A stretch of DNA of 64,000 bases from Symsagittifera roscoffensis (GCF_963678635.1 NC_087065.1:38157888-38221887); one strand, 5' to 3'; positions 1 through 12,500 are shown, numbered from the stretch's first letter. Notes: generated by a model from the sequence alone, not told the origin. Numbers and translations: made by a program.

Positions 1-1390
1 GTGTTTCTTGATATCATCACTTCTGGTAGTGAATTCCAGTCATTGATTGCTCCTTTGGTGAAGAGTTGTTTTTTGAGGTGGTCCTAGTCTTTCTGGTGAT
101 TATTTTGTAAGGGTTTCCTCGTGTGTCCGTTTATTTATTTGAGTAAAGTCCTTCAGTTGCTGGCACATCACAAACTCTGTGTAGGCTTTTGTAAGCTTGA
201 TTTATTCTACGACGCTTTCTCTTCTTTTTGAGATTTGGGAAGTTCAAAAAACCTTTAGATTGTTTGAAGAGCTAAATTCGCGTATGCTTGGACTAGACTT
301 GGTGTACATTTTAGTCAATGACCTTATCTATCTTGAAGTATGGATTCCTACCCTGTTTTGCGTACTCTGGGTGGGGTTTCACTAATGCCTTGTACAGGGT
401 CGTCAAAATGTCTTTGCTCAGGTTCAGAAAAATTTTCCACATCATTACTACCATACTGTTCGCCAGTTTCGTTTTCTTGGCAATGTGTTCTCGAAACGAT
501 AAATTTTTATGCAAATTAACTCTTAGGTATTTATTAGTTTCCACGTTACTTAGGTTTGATTTACTACCACCCAGAGTGTAGTTACGTTCCTGTAATTTTT
601 CTGTCGTTGTAAATTTAGTGTGTGTGTCATTTTGAGACGTTAAACTTCATCAGGCCACCTTTTTCCCATTTTGATGTTACGTTTAGGTCGTACTGCAGTT
701 TGTTTGTTTCGTCTTCTGGTGTACTCGATCTATATATTTACGCATTGTCTGCATATAAAAAAATTGGGACTCAAATCCATCCCCCATTGAGTTGATTAAG
801 CATAAACATTATTGGTTCTAGGACATATCCTTGAGGCACAACGCTTATGAGGCACAACGAAGGCACGGGCGCCCAATTCGAGTAACTTTCTTTTGCCACG
901 ACGCGTTGCTTGCTTCCAGTCAGGAAGTCGATTATCCACATTAGAGTGTTTCCTCTAATCACGATTCTTGAAAATCTGAAGCCGCATCAGAGTACAGAGT
1001 TTGAGTTAAAGTCTATGCAATTGGCAGTGACTCACAAGTAAAGACTGGCAGAACCAATTGGCAAATAGGGGTAACCAACAAAAACTGTTGGAAACGAGGA
1101 GGAAAGCAAAATTAAGACAAAATCGAGGAAGAGATAGCGCTTTAAAAACCGGGATGTGATCAGCGATAATTGTTTTGTTTTGCGCTTTGTGAGTTTTAAT
1201 TACTCTTGGCCTGCAAAACATTGACTACCATACTACTGGCTTCTATATGTTCAAAATAATGTTGCAGAAAAAAACAAACTTGGAAAGTTGTCATAGAATA
1301 ATTTAGGTTTTTCTAAAATGTATAAATATCTGTCCATAGATTGAAACTTCTGAGAAAATGTCTGAAAAACAATTCTATACAAAAGTTTTT
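1..1390 (-). mobile_element. LINE (CR1/L2-like) fragment, duplicate copy A, truncated by window edge
   Basis: Minus-strand reverse transcriptase remains. Frames at 771-962 and 311-544 read as the RT region around the W-I-x-DFL...KQRV and VPQG motifs and the downstream motif with YLRV. They are broken by stops and frameshifts. The block matches 1630-3018 almost base for base, so it is one unit of a tandem duplication of about 1.63 kb. About 970-1390 is a non-LINE insertion that copy B also carries at 2600-3018, so the insertion came before the duplication. Non-functional. Confidence 0.75.
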
Positions 1391-1629
1391 GAAATTTAGA
1401 GTCCTTTTATTCAGTCCTACATTGAAATCAGTTTACTTTCCCGGTGATAATTTAGAATTTCACTTCCGAACATTCTTCCAGCTTCACAAATTCTTTCTGA
1501 TCTGAAGGCTATGATTCAGCTTCTGGCGATCAGTTCTTTTTTGGACGTCCATGACGTCAATCAAGTGACAGTGTTTTGTACATTTCAGATGCCCATAGTT
1601 TATCCAGTTTTGCTTTAAATGTGTAAACA

Positions 1630-3440
1630 GTGTTTCTTGATATCATCGCTTCTGGTAATGAATTCCAGTTATTGATTGCTGCTTTGGTGAAAAGTTGTTC
1701 TTTGAGGTGGTTCTAGTCTTTCTGGTGATTATGTTGTAAGGGTTTCCTCGCATATCCGTTTATTTAATTGGGAAAAGTCCTTCAGTTGCTGCCACATCCT
1801 AAATTCCGTGTAAAAGTTTTTAAGCTTAAATTATTCTACCACGCTTTCTCTTTTGTTTTTGGAGATTTGGGAAGTTCAGAACCTTTAGTCTGTTTGAATA
1901 ACTAAATTTGCGTTTGCCTGGGACTAGACTCGTTGTGCTTTGTTGTACATTTTTGCCAATGACCTTATCTATCTTGAGTTATGGATTCCAAGCTTGTTTT
2001 GCGTACTCTAGTTGCGGTCTCACTAATGCCTTGTACTAGGTCGTCAAAATGTCTTTGGTCAGGTTCAGAAAACTTTTCCTCATTATTACTACTATACTGT
2101 TCACCAGTTTCGTTTTCTTGGCAATGTGTTCTCGAAACAATAAATTTTTATGCAAGATAACTCTTAGGTATTTATAAGTTTCCACGTTGCTTATGTTTGA
2201 TTTATTATCACCCAGAGTGTAGTTAAGTTCTTGTAGTTTTTCTGTCCTTGTAAATTTAGTGTGTGTCATTTTGACATGTTGAACTACATCAGGCCACCTT
2301 TTTCCCATTTTGATGTTACGTTTAGGTCGTACTGCAGTTTGTTTGTTTCCTCTTCTGGTGTAATCGATCTCTGCAGAAATTTTCGCATTTTCTGCATATA
2401 AAGAAATTGGGACTCAATCCATCCTCCCTTGAGTTGATGTAGTATAAACATTATTGGTTCTAGGACCGATCCTTGAGGCACAACGCTTATGACGGGCGCA
2501 CAATCCGAGTAACTTTCTTTTACTACGACGCGTTGCTTCCTTCCAATCAGGAAGTCGATGATCCACACCAGAGTTTTTCCTCTAATAACGAGTCTTGAAA
2601 ATCTGAAGCCGCATCAGAGTACAGAGTTTGAGTTAAAGTCTATGCAATTGGCAGTGCCTCACAAGTAAAGACTGGCAGAACCGATTGGCATAATAGGGGC
2701 AACCAACAAAAACTGTTGGAAACAAGGAGGAAAGCAAAATCAAGACAAAATCGAGGAAGAGTTAGCGCTTTAACAACCGGGATGAGAATAGCGAGAAATG
2801 TTTTGTTTTGCGCTTTGTGAGTTTTAATCACTCTTGGCCTGCAAAACATCGACTACATTACTACTGCCTTCTATATGTTCAAAATAATTTTACAGAAAAG
2901 AGAAAACTTTGAAAAATGTTATAGAATAATTTAGGTTTTTCTAAAAAGTATAACTATCTGTCGATAGATTGAAACTTCTGAAAAATTGTCTGAAAAACAA
3001 TTCTGTACAAAATTTTTGAGGGACACTATCAAAGGGACACTATCAAAGGCTTGATTTTAGAGACACTATCAAAGGCTTTTTGGAAATCACTTTAAATAAT
3101 GTCTACTTTATTTCCATTGTTCAGTTCTGCCATCCAGTCGTCGAGTGCTCTCAGTAACTGAAAATTCACTGGGCGGCCTAGTAGGAGTTCTGCACATTTC
3201 TAGTCCTCGGCAACCCAGGAGTTCTGCATAAGACCACATAGTGCTTCTGCTATTTCGTTTCCAGCCTCGTGCAGTATCCGTGGGTGAACATTATCTGGCT
3301 CCATTGATTTTGTGATGTCTAGTATGGCAAGTTCTTTTAGGATTAATTCTTTTGTGAGAGGTAGATATTCAGAATTTTGTTGTTGCTTATTATTCCTACT
3401 TCAAAGCTTCCTGATGCTTCTGTGACATTCGACCAGAATG
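1630..3440 (-). pseudogene. LINE reverse transcriptase, broken
   Basis: From high to low coordinates the frames give the linker typical of CR1/L2 elements (SMEPDNVHPRIL near 3310-3270), the DFQKAF palm motif near 3090-3055 with an in-frame stop just before it, then WIIDFLIGRKQRV and VPQGSVL at 2568-2470. The catalytic YxDD box is replaced by a degenerate stretch (YMQKM). The YKYLRV segment and the C-terminal helix region follow at 2308-2036. At least three frame changes and the 0.4-kb insertion between DFQKAF and WIIDFL rule out activity. Confidence 0.75.
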
Positions 3441-3459
3441 GACAAAATGCAATCTCTGC

Positions 3460-4560
3460 AGATTTCGAATTTTTAACAGTGAGCCTTCCGAGTTAGTGAT
3501 TTTGAAGGATTAAGAACGTTATTCGAACGGTTGAAAAAAACGTGAAGGTTGAAGGATTCGGAAATTGCTAAATTTTAAATTATCGAAGTGATTACGTAAC
3601 ATTTCTGAGAAACGTCAGAAACGGCCATTTTGGCAGAAAAGCTGAAAAGCGACAGAAGAACGATAGTCGCACTGACGAAAACAACGAAGATTGTGTTAGA
3701 AAAAAAAACAGAGAAAACAGAAGGACGTCCCGAGTTGCAACTATTGTGTTGCTACAATAGTTGCAAGGCCGTTGCAGACAACGGTGAAGGGTGGAAGATA
3801 GCCTTCCGGATTACGAAGAAGTCAAGATTAACGAGCTTGATTCAGTGGATTCAAGAATCCGGAAGGGTTTCGGAACTGAAATTTTTATTCTTTTTTATAA
3901 ACTTTTAGCTTCTTGTCATGTCCTGATTTGAATTTAATTAACAACTGGATTCATTTTGATAAGGATGAGAAGCTAGGAGTTGGGGGAAAGGGTTGATCCA
4001 TCTTCGATGGAGATGATGATTTTTATCTACTCAACAAAAACAATAGTAATATAGTAAATAGCAGTAACCCTGTTTTTAGGAGTGACCTCGTGGTCTGGGG
4101 ATACTGAGACCCAGCCATGAGCTCACTATTTCTGCATGTAATCTAGTTAATTTGACTGTTTTGACCGAAGCCGAAAGCAGTAACGTTTTTGTCGACCCGA
4201 TGTTAGAAAAGACCACCAAAAAGTACTGGCTTGGTAGAGACGGTGAAAAGCATATAAAGCTCTGTTTAGACGTTAGACAGTCGTCTTAGGACTAAGTTTT
4301 ATTTTCCGTCGATATGTATCTTCCGGGCGAATGTTATATTCTTTGGTAAATCTTGAAATAAAAGAAAATCACAATGCTCTTGCTATGTACATGTCGGTTT
4401 TTGCCCACTGCTTATGACCAAGGTTGAGAGCAGGTTTTACCTCTGTTTATTTAAGCTTCCTATTGAGGTGACTCCAGGATTTTTTGGATTGTGATTTGAT
4501 AAATTTCGTTATCTCTTCTTCCTGTTTTCTAGTGCACCCTCAAGTCAGCTTCTGACTTTG
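3460..4560. other. Insertion splitting the LINE, origin unknown
   Basis: The LINE reading stops near 3440 and resumes near 4600. The intervening segment has a 92-codon plus-strand frame (3630-3908) with no recognisable domain. A TATAAA at 4253-4258 is followed about 100 bp later by AATAAA at 4357-4362. That spacing resembles the U3/R part of a solo LTR, but no matching ends or target duplication were found, so this is only a suggestion. Confidence 0.3.
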
Positions 4561-4866
4561 TTCCGGATTTTGGTATATTTTTTTTATTGTTTTGTTGTGT
4601 CCTGACTCGCCTGATCCCTTTTCAAAATTTGTGTTTTTCGCAAATTGCATTTCTCACTTCAATACTCATTCGCAATTTGTTTTGCTTTATACAAATTTTC
4701 ATCTCGGGAAAAAACTTTGTTGTTACCGTAATAATTGTACATTTGAACTTGCTCCGGTTCTGCAGTAATGCAAGCGATTGTTCATAAGTTAATGTGTTCT
4801 TTATGTCCAATCGAAGTTCTTGGTAGTTCCCTTTGTCGTAATTCAGTCGTTCCTTAATTCGACTTG

Positions 4867-5073
4867 TTATCCACAGGTTGCTTGTATAAGTGTATGATCA
4901 CTTTTACCCAACGGAGGAATATAATCAATAGCCAAAGTTTCCAAAGTCTTGTCGGTTAGAAAGAGTTCTAGAAGTGACGGTTTATTTTGTTTTGTCACTC
5001 GTGTCAGCCTTCCTATGTGTTGATCAAGGCTAACGTATTTCCAACCAATGTCTCGGAAATCCATGTTTTCCAC
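4867..5073 (-). pseudogene. LINE AP-endonuclease domain, C-terminal fragment
   Basis: The 68-residue frame holds the pattern of the last third of LINE endonucleases: a FRDIGW block, an L-T-R-V-T segment, a LLELFLTD block (usually LDLVLT), and PPLGKSDH, which carries the conserved S-D-H of the exonuclease-endonuclease-phosphatase fold. It lies between the ORF1 and RT remains, as expected in a LINE ORF2. Upstream codons towards 5500 look like more of the same domain but are too decayed to delimit. Confidence 0.65.
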
Positions 5074-5978
5074 TTTAAAGTGTTTACCTCTACTTGATAC
5101 AATGTTTCTTAAAAATTTGTTGTCGCTGGAACTGTTTCCAGGAGTTGCTGATGATCTGCGACAAATCGAAGCTAATCACAATGTCTTTTTTGTTAAAAGC
5201 AGATTGTATGCTTAAAGTTCCTTAAATCCGAAGTCATTCTCTACCTCTTTGTTACCTATATCTTTCCGGATATACAACAAAATGCCCATGCACTTCTAAA
5301 TTGGGTTCATTTTTTGGATTTCAGGTTGTGGCAGTCTAATTGGTGCCAATTTGGACTCCATGCGGTTTTTAAAAGTTTTCGTTTCACATTCAGCAAAAAT
5401 GTGCGGCAATGCTTTCGCCTGCTGCAATCTTGTATGTAGTTCATGAAATTTTTCTTAAGTCAATGTGTCTACATTGCCGAACCAGAGCTCAAATTTTTCT
5501 CTGTTTCCGGTGTTTGATCTTCAATAATTGGTTATCTTTTCTTTATTTTGATGATTTTGTTCTCTTGAAAATATGTATGATGTAGTTAACGGTTTTCTCT
5601 GCTGTTAAGTTTTCTGCTCTCTTTCAAGCTCTTTTCAGTGTTAATTTGAATTTGTTCTACATCTTGTATGGCTTACTTGAGTTTTTTTAGCTTCATTAAA
5701 ATGAGTTCATTGTATTCTGCTGAATCCAGTGTGAGTCTTAATGAACAGGGTCGTGTATTGCTTTCTTCAGTTATCTTGTCAAGTCAAGTCTGGTTAATAA
5801 CTTTTATTGGCTCATTGTTAATGCCTGAGCAAAGTTCGTTTATTAGCAGTCGATCTTCATTCTGCCACTCGTTTGGTTCTTTTGATTGATTTTTATTGCT
5901 TTATTCATAACCAGATTCCTCTTCTTTCTCAAACCTTCCTTTTGTTCCCTTTTTTGTTCGGCTCCAGTCTAAGGTCTT

Positions 5979-6332
5979 TCAGAAGTCTGATAGCAGTTGG
6001 TTCAAGTCTTCCATTAAATTTTTCACAGAATCAACCGTTTTGTCAAACTCAGTCTTCAATTTGGATATGGCGTCTGATGGTTTTGATGCAGTTACACCTT
6101 TCATTAGGCTATTGACTTCAACAGTACATTTATGGCAAAACCAGACTCCTTTAGTTTTAGACAGGTAGTCATAAACAGCCGTCGGCATTTTCAAACATTT
6201 TACATAGAATTGATTAGGGCAGCTATTGCATTTCCTTAGTTGGTCCATTGGATCACCGAAATTTTTCATGCAAGTAAGTAACAAATGTCCATGCCTCTTC
6301 TGTCTGTAATTCATGTGTACTTGTCTTAGCAT
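5979..6332 (-). pseudogene. LINE ORF1 with PHD-like zinc finger
   Basis: A 117-residue frame with a Cys/His pattern resembling a PHD finger: CNSC, then FYVKC, then WFCHKC, flanked by an upstream CMKNF. The tail is hydrophilic and helix-prone (KTEFDKTVDSVKNLMEDL), and the frame breaks near 5979. PHD-type ORF1 proteins are known from CR1/L2-clade LINEs, and the position upstream of the endonuclease fits. It could instead be a stray host PHD exon, but the surrounding LINE makes that less likely. Confidence 0.55.
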
Positions 6333-6360
6333 GATAACTAATTTCTGAAGACTTCACCTA

Positions 6361-6940
6361 GGCGGCTCCGGAAGAGAGAAGTTCCAGTTAGCTACCAGAG
6401 TTAAATCTATTAAAAACCAATTTACTTTATCTTTTTTGTTCTTCTTAAATTCTTGTTTTCCTTATTCTTCTTCCGTGGCCCGTGTCTCGGTTTGTTCTTC
6501 CTTCCTTTTGTTTCTTCAAGTTTCTCTTTCGGTGTGCTTTTTGATATTTTTGGAGTATAGAATAAAGATTGGAGAATCGGTTTAGCAGTGTTACCAAGAT
6601 TTTTTTCTCCACCAATTTTTTTTTGCCGGCTGGGTTAACCAGGATGTCCAGTGATTTTCGAATATAGTTCTTGTTCCTTATCGTTGTCAATATAATATCG
6701 CTTTGATTCTCCCCGTATGCTTCCCAAGAGTTCGAATTAGATTTTTGACAGATTCTGCTTTATCTTCAAGAGGTGATTCGTGATAGCATTGTTTCGTACG
6801 TTGTGCTAAAGAATGAAGTCTAACTTTCTTGAAATTTACCCTTCTTAGGAGGAAGTCAAGGTTCAGGGCGTTTCGAATTGAGTTTCAGTTCATGCTCAAT
6901 ATTTTTGCTATGAACGAGATACGGGACAATGCTTCCTTCA
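6361..6940. other. Unassigned stretch between LINE ORF1 and the RT element
   Basis: Holds an 81-codon minus-strand frame (6445-6690), very basic at its C-terminus, which could be more of the LINE 5' region. It has no recognisable domain. No other signal was seen. Confidence 0.3.
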
Positions 6941-6941
6941 C

Positions 6942-8539
6942 GTTGATCGACAGAGCACCGGGGATCCACTAGCAATGGCCATGTACGGTCTAGCCATAAT
7001 ACCCCTCATAAAAATTTTATCAGTAGACGATATAACCCAGAAATGGTACGCAGACGACGGAAACGCAGTCGGTAAGTTAAGCAATCTACGAACCGTCCTC
7101 GATAAAATTGTATCACTGGGTAAATTTTTCGGCTACCACGTGAAAGCATCCAAATGCCAACTCATTGTCAAGGATGAAAAACTCGGTGAAGCTCAGAAAA
7201 TCTTCGCAAATACAGGAATCACTATAAAGGCAGGAGCCCGAGTGCTTGGTTCAGTTATAGGAACAGAATCTGAATGTAAAAAATTCCTCGAATTTCAACA
7301 GAATGAGCAAAGCAAGATTTTGAAAAAACTAACGAAAACCGCTAAAACCTCCCCTCAAAACGTTTATGCCTGCTATACTAAAGGAGATCAAGAAAAGTTT
7401 TCATTTCTTGCCAGGACAACGCCTAACACTATGGAAAACTTAGAAATATGTGAAAATATTATCAAAGAACAATTATTACCAAACCTAGTCGGTAGAGACA
7501 TTTTAAACCCCCAGTTCCGTGAGATATCTTCCTAACCCCTTAAAATGGGCGGACTTAACATCAAGCTGCCATCCGATCATGAAAGCTACCTAGAAGGATC
7601 TATGCAAACATCACTAGTACTGGAATCTCAAGATCTTATTACAGCAGTAACACAGCAAGAAAAATTATGTACGAAAATCAAAAAATTGAAAACTGATAGA
7701 ACAAATTGAAAAAAAAAATCTCATCAACTCCTTAAATGAAACAGATAAATATGCAATCGACCTGACCCTGAAAAGGGAGCCTCTAACTGGCTCAATGCTC
7801 TACCACTGAGAAGATACAACTTCAACCTGAATAAATCTGAATTCAGAGATGGTATTTACTTAAGATACGGATGGGACTCAACCAAAACCCCAATCACATG
7901 TGCATGTGGTGCTGATTTTAACTTGACACATGCGCTTCACTATGCAAAGGGTGGTTACACACATATAAGACACAATGGAATTAGAGACACATTCGCCAAC
8001 CTCATGAACGAGGTTTGCCATGACGTCGAGATTGAGCCGAAACTTCAGCCGTTGCAAGGCGAAAGCTTTGTCAACAATTCAATTACAACTGAAGATGAGG
8101 CACGACTTGACATTAAAGCAAACAGTCTCTGGGGTTCTCGATTCAGCCGCGCTATCTTTGATGTGAAAATTTTCAACCCCCATTACAAATTATCGCGAAA
8201 ACTGCATAAGGATGCATACAAATACCACGAAACGCTGAAGAACTCCGAATATCAGCAAAGAATTTTAAACGTAGAGCAGAGTAGCTTCTGCCCGCTACTT
8301 TTGGATGCACCGGTGGCGCTGCTCCAACAGCCACGCGGACGATGCAGCGATTGGCCGAAAAACTAAGTGAGAAAAGACAAGAAATCTATCCAGAATCTAT
8401 AAACTACATAAGAACTAAAATAAGCTTCGTGCTCCTGAAGAGCTCTATACTTTGTATAAGGGGGTGCAGATCGCTACGCAAAGTTAAATTTATCGACAAC
8501 TCCAGAAGCGCTATTGTAGAAGAAGGACGGCTAAGATAA
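6942..8539 (+). pseudogene. 5'-truncated retroelement: reverse transcriptase plus PD-(D/E)XK-like C-terminal domain
   Basis: The frame opens inside the RT fingers/palm (STGDPLAMAMYG from 6954) and runs to a stop at 7535. It includes the catalytic YADDG box near 7050 and a thumb region. Similarity continues in shifted frames at about 7544-7710 and 7830-7922. A further frame at 7923-8366 has a zinc-finger-like start (CACGADFN at 7905, then HALHY, where Cys would be usual) and RHNGIRD. It then has DEARLDIKA and FDVKIFNP, which look like a PD-(D/E)XK nuclease (restriction-like endonuclease) core. The last block (MQRLAEKLSEKRQ to 8539) follows a frameshift. This RT plus zinc finger plus nuclease-like layout recurs in animal genomes, notably cnidarians. 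This copy has at least three breaks and no 5' half. Confidence 0.75.
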
Positions 8540-9470
8540 ATTAACATTACGACGATGCATTTAACGCTGATTTATGACTTCATTGCTGATATATATGCAT
8601 TTTTATATCGCTGGTATGGCCCCATCCAGCTTGTGCACTTACCGTAACTAAACGGAAGGGGCCCTTTTGTAATTTAGTTTTTTTACAGCTCATTTAAAGC
8701 TTCGGTATGATTGGTAATTTCTTGCGTCAATGCTCACTTAGGTAGATAAATGCGATGGTTGTGAATTAAGTTTTAATTTTAGTTGAAACTGCAATGTAAA
8801 ATGAAAAAAGAAAAACAATGGCTCAAAAGGTGATTGAAAAAGAAAACAGTGTATTAAGCAATGCATGACATCAAACAACCTCTGGCTGCACTGTTATATA
8901 TCTACTTTCAAGATCAAATTGTTCTGAAAAAATGTTCTTTCTCATAAATCTATGAAATTCAAACCACGCTTTAGCCCAAGTTTTCCCGTAGAAAGGGAAA
9001 TTTTAACTAAGAGAATACGATGCTTCGTTGTTATGTAATTCCAATTTCAGTTGGGTGTGCGGTGGGGTTGGAAGACTTCTTTTCCATACACTAATTTTTT
9101 TTAGCTTGTTTAGCTTTTGACAAATTTGTCGCATCTCGTCTGAAATGTTCGAAATAATTGTGACCTTCAAGCTGAAACTATTTAGAAATAATTCTTTGAA
9201 GTTCCATATTTGCTTTTTCGCCGGCGTTCAATATTTTTTTGTTTTTTTTCTATTGAGAAATTGCATGTCAGATTGCTGCTGGATAAAAATTGTTTTGAAG
9301 TTAGGAGCTTGAAGTTATATTTATAAATTCCATATTGAAAATTTGGTTGTAGTTTCATCTCTGTTTTACTGTCTCGAGATCAGAATTACTTCAGAAATTT
9401 AAGACGTCTGATTAAACGTTATTGATGCCGAAAGTCATAAATACCCACATTCCATTTCATTGATCGTTTT
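8540..9470. other. Intergenic, upstream of LZIC
   Basis: AT-rich unique sequence. Apart from a ggcccc/ggggcc pair near 8618-8663 at the end of the RT element, nothing recognisable was seen. No obvious TATA box near the LZIC start. Confidence 0.4.
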
Positions 9471-9482
9471 TTTTCAGACAAA
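9465..9482 (+). promoter_or_regulatory. 3' splice acceptor just upstream of LZIC ATG (5'UTR intron or SL trans-splice site)
   Basis: A T-run ending in ttttcag at 9471-9477 leaves only 5 nt before the ATG at 9483. Such an acceptor with no recognisable upstream exon is typical of spliced-leader addition, but an ordinary 5'UTR intron is possible. Confidence 0.6.
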
Positions 9483-9574
9483 ATGTCAACTATTCCAGAA
9501 ACTCAGTTAAGGAAAAATCTTGAAGACCAGCTTAACCGGTTGTTAGTTCAACTTCGTGATATAGATGATAACCG
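9483..9574 (+). CDS. LZIC: LZIC exon 1 (residues 1-30 and part of 31)
   Basis: Starts MSTIPETQLRKN and carries the coiled-coil heptads. It ends in CG before a GT donor at 9575 (phase 2); the codon is completed by A at 12236. Too short to stand out as an open frame. Confidence 0.88.
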
Positions 9575-12500
9575 GTACCTTTGTTTATATTCCTGTTTTG
9601 TTGAAAATTTTGTCATACAGAAGTCAGCTAACTCGAAATTAACAGTCTAGCTTGGTATTTATTATAAACAGGTTGCAATTGCAATGCAACTCAAATTGCG
9701 AAAGGATTTAATTGATGGGTAAAAAGGAATCAGGCAGCTTGTTTATTGGGCACTTCCAATCTTTGTACCACGCATTCACACGAGTTTTTTTTTTCATTTT
9801 TTCCTTCCACTATTTATCGTTGCTAAGCAAGGGTGTTGCAATCGGGTACTAGACGTTTTCACGTGAATAACTTTATTCCTAGAATGGTCAATTTAGTAGC
9901 TAAATTTCATGAAAATTTATCTGATAGGTTTTTATCGACTTATTGTCTAGAGCGTATTTTTTGATCCAATTTAAAAACAGTTTTTTTTTCTATAACTGAA
10001 AGTCGCGTTTATTTCTCGACGAGTGTAAATTTTGAACTACGCATAATAAGATAATGATCGCAATAAAACTCATCGAGCAACCTCAATTCGGAAAAAGTGC
10101 CATGTAAACAATACAATCTTTTACTGATTTTGAGGGTTGTGGACTTCGTTTATTCTCATGCGTCACGTAAATAAAATGGATGGAAGCACTCAAGGTGGCG
10201 TTATTATAGCTGTTTCTAACAAATTTCTGCAGCTCAATGCTGTTCATTGACATTCAAGAAAGCTGTAAAAGGTTACATAGCACACTTGGAGCCCTAGAGA
10301 TCCTTGCTGCTGTTGTTGTTTTGTGAATTCTTATCACCACGTTATATGACACTGATCCACAAGCTCCTAAGATCATGTGAAACGTTCCGCAAGACAACGT
10401 GACCTCGACTCTTAACCTGCACCTAACTGGTTGTAAGGATTGATTACAGAGTCGAAGGTTCCCACTGCTAGAAATAGTTCCAACGGTGATCTCAATTCCT
10501 CCCACAGAAGGCCCTTCTTCAGAGAATAAGGCAGACTGGTTGCTGCCAGCGTGGAGTAGCATGATATGTTATTCTCGCTTTGGGACCTCCGTCGACTCTC
10601 CTCCGAAGCTGTCACCGCTTTGGTAAATGACTGTGATTCGCCGTCAGTAGACCCTACTGGACGTAGAGCGATACTGACGTTGTTCCTGTCATCGCGGGGG
10701 AGAGACCCTTGCTTTAGTTGATAGGATTGATGCTGCGATTTTAAATCGTGAGTTGACCAGAATTGAGATGTTGATCAGTTGTTTTGTGGATAATAAATTT
10801 CTAATAGGTTCTTTGGATTCATTGCTGTATGTCAGTGAAAAGCGTTCGAGAACCGACATTTCACATATCAGAGATGCAGTAGCCAACGAAAAGGTCACAG
10901 TGGAATTTGTGTCATCTGAAACGTTATCAATTAACGAGTGTATAAGATCCTGGTTTTTACGTTATACTTAACCCCTGCAACCCACCGGGAAAAATTATGA
11001 ACTTATAAACGAGGGTTCAAAACCCATGGAGAAATCCTAAAGCCTACACTACTACTACTACTACTACTAATGAGTTATGACACTCGGAAAAATCAATTTC
11101 TTTGTTTTTCTTCGTTTTTTGCTCGCTTGATAGACAAGCTTCACGCGTACTATTTTCGCTTCAGCCGTTAAAGTTGAAGCGAGTACATGACTGACAAAAA
11201 ATGAATGAAATGACCTAATGCTTGTTTTCTTGCTGCGGACTTGGTGAATTGCTTCTGAGTTCGTTTAATTATGAAAAAATCATGATTATTTCATTTTTTT
11301 CATGCCTTTGAATATTGTCATGTCTTAGTTCAAACAAAAAGTGTCGAGGCAAGTGTTCCATAACAAACCTTACACCTTTTTTCACAACTTTTACTGTTTC
11401 AATCAAATTCTACCTCCGGTTGATCCGAATAATTCCAGTGTTTAAATTTCAATTCAATAAGTTTATAGTTTTTTTTATTTGACTCTTTCTATGAAATTAT
11501 CCATGTATGGTCTAGATTAAATGAACTGTTTAGACTCAAGGTCAAAAATTAGACCCTTACAACTTGCAGAAAAACTGAATACGATCCGGCATGGAGTCGA
11601 AGCCGATTCTTCGAGAATCTAATGGTTACTTGTTCTGTGAATAGGTCCGTCGTAGGTCAGTCAATTTTTTGGCATCGATGGCAAACTCATCCAAGATCTG
11701 TTCTTTGTGAGTAACTGCTCGTTATTCGCTATTCAATTGTCTTCCCAAACCACAGTTTTTCTTGCCTTTGGTCCATGGATAAGCCGCGTTATATTGTTTG
11801 TTGTGAGACCTCAAACCACTCAATTGCAGCTCTTTTTTTAATATCAAATAGAAAAAAAGCACATTTGAAAAACGAGCTAATATAGTTACTTAAATGCAGT
11901 AAAAACCGCCGAAAGCAAACTTTATTTGAATAATTCGGCCCGACTTCTTAAAATCTATTGTATTTTATAAAAATGTCACTGCACAAATACCTAATTCTAT
12001 TTAGCAAAGTTTGGCATCTTAAGTTGTGTTAATTGACCAACAATATTTCAAACTAAATTAGCTATACCCGTTTTTAACTATCAGAATGTCGCAACTTAGT
12101 TAAAGAATTGATTGATGTAGTGCAGAATTGATGCTTTTCTTTTAATTAATATACGGTTGAATTTTCGATTAATGCTCTTGACGATTGATATAGTTTTGAT
12201 TGTGTGACAAAAGTAGAATTCGCGAAATTGTTTAGAGATGAGATGGAGGCGGACGAGTACGAGGAAATGAGATACGAGACAGTGAAGCAACTTGAGGAGT
12301 TCCAGTCTTCATTGGACAACATATCAAACGTCACTTTGAAATCAGATCTGGAACGATTCAAACAGGTTCGTAGATTTGTCAAACAGCTGTTGATTTGTGT
12401 ACTCAAAATTCATTTTTGATATTTTTAAGGCCGTGACAGCTGCTATTGCAGAAGCTTTCCGAACACCAGAAGTTATACGATTTTTCACTAGAAAGGAACC

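Larger units (their letters stand above)
1391..6360 (-). mobile_element. Degenerate CR1/L2-like LINE, copy B, with ORF1, endonuclease and RT remains
   Basis: Read on the minus strand, the parts are collinear as in CR1/L2 clade non-LTR retrotransposons: a PHD-type zinc finger ORF1 (6332 to about 5640), the end of an AP endonuclease domain (5073-4867), the N-terminal RT region (about 3440-3050, with DFQKAF), RT core (2568-2284) and C-terminal tail (2308-1550, including KLDKLWASEMY near 1620-1570). Stops, frameshifts, a deletion within the RT N-terminal region near 3160-3190, and insertions at about 2600-3018 and 3460-4560 make it dead. The family is inferred from motif order; the clade is not resolved. 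Confidence 0.75.

Noticed and set aside
3630-3908. 92-codon plus-strand frame as a gene
   Set aside because: No recognised domain, lies in an insertion within a dead LINE, and no start or splice context.
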